A model generated the notes under the pieces. That model was not told where the DNA came from and did no database searches. It was given only the letters and a program-made list of their open reading frames with translations. The position numbers and the translations under genes are program-made. From the NCBI GenBank assembly GCA_900550335.1, contig URRU01000040.1, positions 1 through 11,772 on the forward strand: a stretch of 11,772 nt of DNA, in the 5' to 3' direction. The stretch comes from an uncultured Clostridium sp. GTDB lineage: Bacteria > Bacillota > Clostridia > Peptostreptococcales > Peptostreptococcaceae. How positions within the stretch are numbered: the stretch's first letter is position 1; every line of letters starts with the position of its first letter. This document shows, piece after piece, positions 1-5,419 of the stretch.

Positions 1-52
1 TGTATTTAATATATATTTAAATATGTCAAATATTAAATTTTGGAGGGTAGTT

Positions 53-880
53 ATGAGAAAAAGATTTATTAGCTTATTGATGTGTGGAGTTATGTCAATA
101 TTAGCGCTAACAGGATGTAGTGGAGGAGAAGAAAAGAAATCAGAGGAAGCAAAACAAGAAGAAAAAGTAATAACTGTTGGATGTAATGGAACAACTATAG
201 GTTGGGCTTCTCAGGGAGAAGACGGTAAAGTAGAAGGATATGATTATGATGTTTGGCAAGAAATAGGAAAGAGAATAGGTTATAAAATAGACTATCAGGT
301 TATGGAGTGGAATACTTTATGGAGTAAGGTAGATCAGGGAAGATTAGATACGGTAGGTAATCAGGTAACTCGTTCGGCTGAAAGAGAAGAAAAATATTAT
401 TTATCAGAACCATATGCATACAATGTTTATTGTTTATTATCTGCTAAAAATAATAAAGAACTACAGAGTATGGATGATTTAAAATCAGGAATGAAAATAG
501 CATGCCAGACTAATTCAAGTGATGAGGATATAGTTGATAGTGTAAATAAAACATATAATATAGAACTTGAAAAAACTTATTATGATGGTATGGGAATACA
601 AGACCTTGCATTAGGAAGATGTGATTTATGGCCAAGAGCTGAAACATCTTGTGAAATAACAGTTAAAGAAATGGATGAGTTAAAAATATTAGGAAAAACA
701 AATATATTAGAAGTAAATGTATATGCATTTGCAAAAACAGAAAGAGGAAAAGAACTTTCTAAATTAGTTAGTGGTGCAATAAAAGAAATGCATGAAGATG
801 GAACACTAAAAGAATTATCAGAAAAATGGTTTGGTAAAGATGTGACTGTAAAACCAGAAGGTGCTGAAGAATTAAAATAG
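53..880 (+). CDS. amino-acid ABC transporter substrate-binding lipoprotein (SBP family 3), first paralogue
   Basis: This is the extracytoplasmic substrate-binding component of a polar amino-acid ABC importer, a predicted 275-residue lipoprotein. The N-terminus has a basic start (MRKR), a hydrophobic stretch and a lipobox LTGC whose Cys22 would be lipidated. An acidic/Lys linker (residues 25-38) then leads into the periplasmic-binding fold. Family landmarks are GYDYDVWQEIG (62-72), the SAEREEKYYLSEPY segment (108-121) and the C-terminal HEDGTLKELSEKWFG. I chose ATG 53 because a GGAGGG Shine-Dalgarno lies at 42-47; an in-frame ATG at 23 has no such site and would place non-signal residues before the signal peptide. 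It is about 70% identical by eye to the next gene, a tandem duplication. Substrate is not readable; the downstream PLP lyase makes cystine or another sulfur amino acid plausible (inference). Confidence 0.93.
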   Translation: MRKRFISLLMCGVMSILALTGCSGGEEKKSEEAKQEEKVITVGCNGTTIGWASQGEDGKVEGYDYDVWQEIGKRIGYKIDYQVMEWNTLWSKVDQGRLDTVGNQVTRSAEREEKYYLSEPYAYNVYCLLSAKNNKELQSMDDLKSGMKIACQTNSSDEDIVDSVNKTYNIELEKTYYDGMGIQDLALGRCDLWPRAETSCEITVKEMDELKILGKTNILEVNVYAFAKTERGKELSKLVSGAIKEMHEDGTLKELSEKWFGKDVTVKPEGAEELK

Positions 881-914
881 GAGTGATTCCTTTATAATTT
901 ACAAGTAGATAAAC

Positions 915-940
915 TTTTTTCTATAAAACTATAGAAAAAA
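915..940. repeat. perfect AT-rich inverted repeat (11-bp arms, 4-nt loop)
   Basis: TTTTTTCTATA (915-925) and TATAGAAAAAA (930-940) are exact reverse complements around AAAC. It lies 35 nt after the stop of the first binding-protein gene. No U-tract follows on either strand, so it is not a canonical intrinsic terminator. It could be a weak 3'-end stabiliser or a chance feature of AT-rich DNA. Confidence 0.5.
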
Positions 941-965
941 CCTATACCTATATTTAATTTTACAA

Positions 966-993
966 TTGGACTAAAATTTTAATAAATTATAAA
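966..993 (+). promoter_or_regulatory. candidate sigma-A promoter for the second substrate-binding protein
   Basis: TTGGAC (966-971) is followed after 16 nt by TATAAA (988-993). A start near position 1000 would give a leader of about 74 nt before the ATG at 1074. The leader would begin with a possible 7-bp stem, TTGATAC (1000-1006) with GTATCAA (1026-1032). The region is AT-rich, so chance matches are likely; the gene could also be read from an upstream promoter outside the window. Confidence 0.4.
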
Positions 994-1073
994 ATTGTAT
1001 TGATACATCTTGGATAGTATTTAAAGTATCAAGATAACTTTATAAAAAATTAAATTATAGTGGAGGTATTTTT

Positions 1074-1898
1074 ATGAAAGCAAAGAAAAAGTTAATTAGC
1101 TTGTTAATGTGCGGTGTTATGTCTATAATGGCATTAACTGGTTGTAGTGGGGGAGAAGATAAAGAAGCTGCATCAGAAGAAAAGGTTATATATGTAGGAT
1201 GTGAAGCTACAACACCTGGTTGGATTCAGTCTACTGATAATGGTGAACTTACTGGATACGATTATGATGTTTGGCAGGAAATAGGAAAAAGAACAGGGTA
1301 TAAAATAGAATATAAAGTTATGGAATGGGATGGTATGTGGAGTATGCTTGACCAGGGAAGATTAGATTCAGTAGGTGAACAGATATCTATGTCTCCTGAA
1401 AGAAAAGAAAAATATAACTTCTCAGAACCATATGCATATAATGTATACTGTTTATTATCAGCAAAAGATAATGAAGAACTTCAGACTATGGACGATTTAA
1501 AAACAGGTATGACTATATCTTGTGAAACTAATACAAGTGATGAAAATATAGTTAATGCAATAGATAAACAGTTTGGAATAGAACTTAAAAAGACTTATTA
1601 CGATGGAATGTCAGTTCAGGACGTTGCACTTGGAAGATGTGATTTATGGCCAAGAGCAGAAACTTCTTGTATAACTACTGTAAAAGAAGTGGATAACTTA
1701 AAAATACTTGGTAAAACAGATATATTAGAAGTTAATGCATATCCATTCGCAAAAACAGAAAGAGGAGAAGAACTTTCTAAAGTAGTAAGTGAAGCAATAA
1801 AAGAAATGCATGAAGATGGTACTTTAAAGAAATTATCAGAAAAATGGTTTAATACTGATATATCAGAAAGACCTGAAGGTGCTCAGGAATTACAGTAA
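1074..1898 (+). CDS. amino-acid ABC transporter substrate-binding lipoprotein (SBP family 3), second paralogue
   Basis: A 274-residue lipoprotein homologous to the preceding gene, with the same signal-peptide core and lipobox (LTGC, Cys24). The mature part has the family 3 signature more clearly: SPERKEKYNFSEPY (107-120), GYDYDVWQEIG (61-71) and HEDGTLKKLSEKWF. Five further cysteines (43, 126, 150, 189, 199) sit at the same places as in the first paralogue (44, 127, 151, 190, 200), as does the block GRCDLWPRAETSC. ATG 1074 is supported by TGGAGG at 1061-1066. The pair probably feed one permease/ATPase with different affinity or ligand range (inference). Divergence is concentrated near residues 43-60, the part of the fold that starts the ligand pocket, whereas the lobe-packing segments are conserved. 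Exact substrate unknown. Confidence 0.93.
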   Translation: MKAKKKLISLLMCGVMSIMALTGCSGGEDKEAASEEKVIYVGCEATTPGWIQSTDNGELTGYDYDVWQEIGKRTGYKIEYKVMEWDGMWSMLDQGRLDSVGEQISMSPERKEKYNFSEPYAYNVYCLLSAKDNEELQTMDDLKTGMTISCETNTSDENIVNAIDKQFGIELKKTYYDGMSVQDVALGRCDLWPRAETSCITTVKEVDNLKILGKTDILEVNAYPFAKTERGEELSKVVSEAIKEMHEDGTLKKLSEKWFNTDISERPEGAQELQ

Positions 1899-1952
1899 TA
1901 TATAAAATAAAAATTAGTTATATTTGGCTTTAAAGTATATCTAGTTAAAATA

Positions 1953-1996
1953 AAATAGTCATAGCTATATATAACTAGCTATGACTATTGTTTTGT
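1953..1996 (+). terminator. intercistronic terminator-like hairpin between binding protein and permease
   Basis: A 14-bp perfect stem pairs AATAGTCATAGCTA (1954-1967) with TAGCTATGACTATT (1976-1989) around an 8-nt loop, followed by GTTTTGTT. The T-run is interrupted, so termination is probably partial. The position fits the common arrangement in ABC operons, where binding proteins are made in excess of membrane components by partial termination or by a stabilising 3' hairpin. Confidence 0.7.
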
Positions 1997-2035
1997 TAAA
2001 AAATATATAAAAATTTGAAGAAAGGTAATAAAAAT

Positions 2036-2701
2036 ATGAGTTTGGAATTTTCATTACAAGTTTTTAAAGATATGTTGGCTGTTTTGCCTGTTACATTATC
2101 TTTAACAGTATTTTCATTTATAGCTGCACTTTTATTAGCAATTTTAATAGCAATAATTGATTATTTTAAAGTGCCAGTATTAAGACAAATATTTGGATTT
2201 TATGTTTCTTTTTTCAGAGGAACACCTTTAATACCACAGTTATTTCTTCTTTACTTTGGTATTCCAACGTTTATAACATCACTTAGAGATGTTCCTGCAT
2301 ATGTTGTTTGTGTTATAGGTCTTACATTAAATGCTGCGGCATATATGAAAGAAGTTATAAGAGGATCAATTCTTGCAGTGCCGGAAGGACAGAAGGAAGC
2401 TGCACTAGCACATGGTATGACTTATATGCAGACAATGACTAGAATTATACTACCTCAGGCAGCTAGAGTTGCAATACCATCATTATTTAATAACCTTGTT
2501 GATATAGTAAAAGGTACATCAATGGCATTCACTATTGGTGTAATTGAGATAACAGCAACAGCTAACCTTAGAGCATCAGTTACATTTAATTATTTTGAAG
2601 CTTATATGGTATTAATGATTATGTATTGGATAATAATTGTAGGTTTAGAGCAAGTAGAAAAGATTGTAGAGAAAAAGATGTCGAGAGGATATGTAAGATA
2701 G
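2036..2701 (+). CDS. amino-acid ABC transporter permease (PAAT/HisMQ family)
   Basis: An integral membrane subunit of 221 residues, a normal length for HisM/HisQ/TcyB-type permeases that form homodimers. It opens with MSLEFSLQVFKDMLAVLPVTLSL, and several hydrophobic segments follow. The diagnostic EAA-type cytoplasmic loop, which couples to the ATPase, reads EGQKEAALAHGM with the downstream ILPQAARVAIP. FFRGTPLIPQLFLLYFGIP is the typical conserved segment before it. I prefer ATG 2036, with GAAGAAAGG (2017-2025) 10 nt upstream; the TTG at 2015 lies before that site and would translate it. The coding sequence stops 13 nt before the ATPase start, so the two are co-translated. Ligand specificity rests with the binding proteins. 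Confidence 0.93.
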   Translation: MSLEFSLQVFKDMLAVLPVTLSLTVFSFIAALLLAILIAIIDYFKVPVLRQIFGFYVSFFRGTPLIPQLFLLYFGIPTFITSLRDVPAYVVCVIGLTLNAAAYMKEVIRGSILAVPEGQKEAALAHGMTYMQTMTRIILPQAARVAIPSLFNNLVDIVKGTSMAFTIGVIEITATANLRASVTFNYFEAYMVLMIMYWIIIVGLEQVEKIVEKKMSRGYVR

Positions 2702-2714
2702 AAGAGGTGTTTAA

Positions 2715-3458
2715 ATGATAAAAATAGAGAATCTTCATAAAAAATTTGGTAATTCAGAAGTATTAAAAGGTATAGATTTTGAAGTAGAAAAGGGTCAAGT
2801 TGTTGCTATAATAGGTCCATCAGGAACAGGAAAATCAACATTACTGAGATGTATGAATTATTTAGAAACTCCAGAAAAAGGGGTTATAACTATTGGAAAT
2901 GTTTCTGTAGATGCTGAAAAACATACAAAGGAAGAAGTTCAAAATTTAAGAAAACATTCGGCTATGATATTCCAAAATTATAATTTATTCCGGAATAAAA
3001 ATGTACTTCAAAATGTAACAGAACCATTGATAACTGCTAAGAAAATGAGTAAAAGTGATGCTGAGAAAGAAGCTATGGAACAGTTAGAGAAAGTAGGTAT
3101 GGCTGATAAAATCCATCAGTATCCAATAACTCTTTCTGGAGGTCAGCAGCAGAGAGTTGCAATAGCAAGATCTATGGCTACAAAACCGGACATACTTTTA
3201 TTTGATGAACCAACATCAGCATTAGATCCAGAATGGGTACAGGAAGTTTTAGAAGTAATAAGAAAATTAGCAGAACAGCATTATACTATGTTAATAGTAA
3301 CTCATGAAATGCAATTTGCAAAAGAGGTTGCGGATAGAATAATATTTATGGATAAAGGAATCATAGAAGAAGATGGAAAACCAGAACAGGTATTAAGCAA
3401 TCCAAAATCAGAAAGAACACGTGAATTTTTAAAACTTACAAAACTAGCAGATTTATAG
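2715..3458 (+). CDS. amino-acid ABC transporter ATP-binding protein (PAAT family)
   Basis: A cytoplasmic ATPase subunit of 247 residues with every catalytic element intact: Walker [10 protein letters not shown] (34-42), Q-loop Gln87 in MIFQNYNLF, signature LSGGQQQR (140-147), Walker [14 protein letters not shown] (160-172) with Glu165, and switch His197 in TILIVTHEM-like context (TMLIVTHEM, 191-199). The closeness to GlnQ/HisP/TcyC-type ATPases puts it with the upstream permease as a polar amino-acid importer. The ribosome site GAGG (2704-2707) lies in the short gap after the permease. Glutamine is encoded by both CAA and CAG here, whereas the downstream genes use almost only CAG. Confidence 0.96.
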   Translation: MIKIENLHKKFGNSEVLKGIDFEVEKGQVVAIIGPSGTGKSTLLRCMNYLETPEKGVITIGNVSVDAEKHTKEEVQNLRKHSAMIFQNYNLFRNKNVLQNVTEPLITAKKMSKSDAEKEAMEQLEKVGMADKIHQYPITLSGGQQQRVAIARSMATKPDILLFDEPTSALDPEWVQEVLEVIRKLAEQHYTMLIVTHEMQFAKEVADRIIFMDKGIIEEDGKPEQVLSNPKSERTREFLKLTKLADL

Positions 3459-3472
3459 TAAAATATATAGGG

Positions 3473-3507
3473 GGGATTGTTGTAAAAATACAAGAATCCC
3501 TTTTATT
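3473..3507 (+). terminator. terminator-like hairpin between ABC ATPase and C-S lyase
   Basis: GGGATTGTTGTA (3473-3484) pairs with TACAAGAATCCC (3489-3500) around an AAAA loop, with one G-G mismatch, and is followed by TTTTATT. It sits 15 nt after the ATPase stop and 31 nt before the next start. I find no convincing promoter between it and the lyase gene, so read-through would set lyase expression below that of the transporter unless a promoter is hidden here. Confidence 0.75.
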
Positions 3508-3537
3508 AATAAAATCAAAAATTGGGGAGATGAAAAA

Positions 3538-4728
3538 ATGGGCAAATATAATTTTGATGCTTATGTAGAAAGAAGAAACACAAACTGTATAAAATGGGAT
3601 AACTTAGACAAATCATTCCCTAGAGCAAAAGAAGGAGCTCTACCAATGTGGGTAGCTGATATGGATTTTGAAGTAGCAGCACCTATACTAGAATCAGCAC
3701 ACAAAGTTGTAGACAGAAAAGTATTTGGATATAGTACTAGAGAAGTAGATAGATTCTACGATGCAATATTAGGATGGTACAAAAGAAGATTTGACTGGGA
3801 ATTAGACAGAGAATCAATAATGTTTAGTGGTGGTGTAGTTCCTGCAATATCTATATTATTAAGATTATTAACAGAAGAAAATAACGGTGTAATAATACAG
3901 AGACCAGTTTACTATCCATTCACAAATAAAATAAAAGAAAATAACAGAAAAGTAGTAAATAACCCATTAATATATAAAGATGGAAAATATACAATGGATT
4001 TTGAAGATTTAGAAGAAAAAGCAGCAGATCCTAATAATAAAGTTATGATACTTTGTTCACCTCATAACCCAATAGGTAGAGTATGGACTGAAGAAGAACT
4101 TAAAAAAGTTGTTGAAATATGTAAAAAACACGATGTATTCATAATAGCTGATGAAATACACAATGACTTAATAAGAAAAGGACATAAACATATAAATCTA
4201 CAGAAATTATGCCCAGAATATAAAGAACATATAGTTACTTGTTTAGCTCCAAGTAAGACATTCAACTTAGCAGGAATGCAGATGTCTAATATAATAATAA
4301 ACACTCCAGAACTTAGAAATGCTTGGAATGTAGAAGTTTCAAGATGTGGAGCTCAGAGTGGACCAAATCCTTTCGCTATAGAAGCTATAATAGCTGCATA
4401 CAATGAAAGTGAAGATTGGCTAGATGAATTAAACGAATACTTAGATGGAACAGTTGAATACATAAAGAACTTTGTAGAAGAAAATCTTCCAAAAGTTAAA
4501 ATGATACCAATAGAAGGAACTTATCTAGTATGGCTTGATTTCAATGAATATGGATTAACTGCAGAAGAATTAGAAACAATAATGCTTGAAGAAGCTGGCT
4601 TAATATTCGACGAAGGAACTATGTTTGGAGAAGAAGGAAGCGGATTTGAAAGAATAAATATAGCTTGTCCAAGATCAATAGTAGAAGAATGTATGAATAG
4701 AATAAAAGTAGCTTTTGAAAATAGATAA
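3538..4728 (+). CDS. MalY/PatB-family PLP-dependent aminotransferase-like C-S lyase (cystathionine beta-lyase type)
   Basis: A 396-residue fold-type I PLP enzyme, full length for the MalY/PatB family. It begins with the family hallmark MWVADMDF (37-44). It contains the cofactor-binding elements SPHNPIGRVW (174-183, Asn177), ADEIHNDL (204-211, Asp205) and the Schiff-base lysine Lys240 in APSKTFNLAGMQMSN. The C-terminal RINIACPR supplies the carboxylate-binding arginine. Family members cleave cystathionine to homocysteine, pyruvate and ammonia, and often also cysteine or cystine with release of sulfide; some are true aminotransferases. The gene lies behind an amino-acid importer, which suggests import followed by beta-elimination of a sulfur amino acid (inference). 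GGGGAG at 3524-3529 supports ATG 3538. A strong terminator closes the unit. Confidence 0.92.
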   Translation: MGKYNFDAYVERRNTNCIKWDNLDKSFPRAKEGALPMWVADMDFEVAAPILESAHKVVDRKVFGYSTREVDRFYDAILGWYKRRFDWELDRESIMFSGGVVPAISILLRLLTEENNGVIIQRPVYYPFTNKIKENNRKVVNNPLIYKDGKYTMDFEDLEEKAADPNNKVMILCSPHNPIGRVWTEEELKKVVEICKKHDVFIIADEIHNDLIRKGHKHINLQKLCPEYKEHIVTCLAPSKTFNLAGMQMSNIIINTPELRNAWNVEVSRCGAQSGPNPFAIEAIIAAYNESEDWLDELNEYLDGTVEYIKNFVEENLPKVKMIPIEGTYLVWLDFNEYGLTAEELETIMLEEAGLIFDEGTMFGEEGSGFERINIACPRSIVEECMNRIKVAFENR

Positions 4729-4752
4729 TATAATTTACAAAAGATAAAATCA

Positions 4753-4786
4753 GAGGATCAGTATAAAAATACTGGTCCTTTTTTAT
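4753..4786 (+). terminator. intrinsic terminator of the amino-acid transporter/lyase unit
   Basis: GGATCAGTAT (4755-4764) pairs with ATACTGGTCC (4769-4778) with one G-U pair and an AAAA tetraloop. Six T residues follow at 4779-4784. A canonical rho-independent terminator 26 nt after the lyase stop. Confidence 0.9.
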
Positions 4787-4841
4787 TACAATTAAATAAA
4801 TAGAATGAATATATATCAATGAAATGACTGATTCTAAAAAA

Positions 4842-4861
4842 ATATGAATAATTGTTCATAT
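4842..4861. promoter_or_regulatory. upstream ArsR/SmtB-type (CadC) operator, site 1
   Basis: A 20-bp near-palindrome with the 6-2-6 core TGAATAATTGTTCA (4845-4858) flanked by ATA and TAT. The TGAAYA-N2-TRTTCA core matches operators of the ArsR/SmtB/CadC family. It lies about 17 bp upstream of the cadC -35 box. Its core equals the reverse complement of site 2 except for one base. Confidence 0.72.
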
Positions 4862-4877
4862 ATTTTTATAAAAAGTA

Positions 4878-4906
4878 TTGCAAAAAAATAGTAAGCAGAT
4901 TATAAT
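4878..4906 (+). promoter_or_regulatory. sigma-A promoter of the cadC-cadA operon
   Basis: TTGCAA (4878-4883), a 17-nt spacer, and a perfect TATAAT (4901-4906). The predicted start is near 4913, inside operator site 2, so a bound repressor would block transcription initiation. The leader to the cadC ATG would be about 47 nt. Confidence 0.88.
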
Positions 4907-4907
4907 G

Positions 4908-4933
4908 AATATATGAACAGTTATTCATATATT
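4908..4933. promoter_or_regulatory. start-site ArsR/SmtB-type (CadC) operator, site 2
   Basis: A 26-bp interrupted palindrome with core TGAACAGTTATTCA (4914-4927) and AT-rich arms. Only the pairs at the centre (4920/4921 and 4918/4923) are not complementary. It covers the expected transcription start immediately after the -10 box, the usual place for autorepression by CadC/SmtB proteins. Confidence 0.82.
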
Positions 4934-4959
4934 AAAACGTTAAGAAAGGAGAAATACCT

Positions 4960-5331
4960 ATGAAAAACAAAGAAATAGATTGTTGTACAGAAAAAAAGGT
5001 GCATGAAGAAATAGTAGATAAAACCAAAAAAGAAATGCCAAATGATGAAGTACTAGCGGACTTATCAGATTTATTCAGAGTATTTGGAGATACAACCAGG
5101 GTGAAGATAATATTTGCACTATTCTCTAATGAAATGTGTGTATGCGATATAGCAGAACTTCTTGGAATGACTCAGTCAGCTATATCTCATCAGTTAAGAG
5201 TATTAAAAAATGCTAGATTAGTAAAATTTAGAAAAGAAGGAAAAACTGTATTCTATTCATTGGATGATGAACATATAAGTGAAATATTAAAATGCGGATT
5301 GGAACATGTAAACGAAACTTATAGAAGATAA
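4960..5331 (+). CDS. cadC: CadC-type metal-sensing ArsR/SmtB-family transcriptional repressor
   Basis: A 123-residue winged-helix repressor that leaves DNA when soft metals bind. The helix 3 metal motif EMCVCD (58-63) places Cys60 and Cys62 like the Cys58/Cys60 pair of staphylococcal CadC. The N-terminal Cys8-Cys9 could supply the remaining thiol ligands of the Cd/Pb/Zn site. The second, helix 5 site typical of SmtB/CadC also looks complete: Asp103 and His105 with His116 and Glu119. The recognition helix is TQSAISHQLRVLKNARLV (71-88), followed by the wing REKGKTVFY-like segment (KEGKTVFYSL, 92-101). AAAGGAG at 4945-4951 supports ATG 4960. Two matching operators surround its promoter, so it probably represses itself and cadA. 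The separation from cadA is 88 nt with no terminator. Confidence 0.95.
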   Translation: MKNKEIDCCTEKKVHEEIVDKTKKEMPNDEVLADLSDLFRVFGDTTRVKIIFALFSNEMCVCDIAELLGMTQSAISHQLRVLKNARLVKFRKEGKTVFYSLDDEHISEILKCGLEHVNETYRR

Positions 5332-5419
5332 ATGCTAGAAATAATAGAGATAATATATCAACAAATAGTTATTAATGTGGATAAAAATAAGCGAATTTTA
5401 AAAAAGGAAGTGAATTAAA

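Noticed and set aside
23..52. Upstream ATG at 23 for the first binding protein
   Set aside because: No ribosome site; ATG 53 has GGAGGG at proper spacing and gives a normal lipoprotein signal.
2015..2035. TTG 2015 as permease start
   Set aside because: The ribosome site GAAGAAAGG for ATG 2036 lies inside that extension, and the added residues are Lys/Asn-rich and unlike the family N-terminus.
3302..3493. Minus-strand frames opposite the ATPase, lyase, cadA and symporter genes
   Set aside because: All lie entirely or mostly within strongly supported genes and show no ribosome sites or family motifs.
3459..3537. SAM, T-box or cysteine-responsive leader before the lyase gene
   Set aside because: The gap is only 79 nt and holds just the hairpin; no S-box core or T-box motif is present.
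5332..5419. Separate promoter or third CadC operator between cadC and cadA
   Set aside because: No TGAAYA-N2-TRTTCA core and no paired -35/-10 boxes were found; the genes look co-transcribed.
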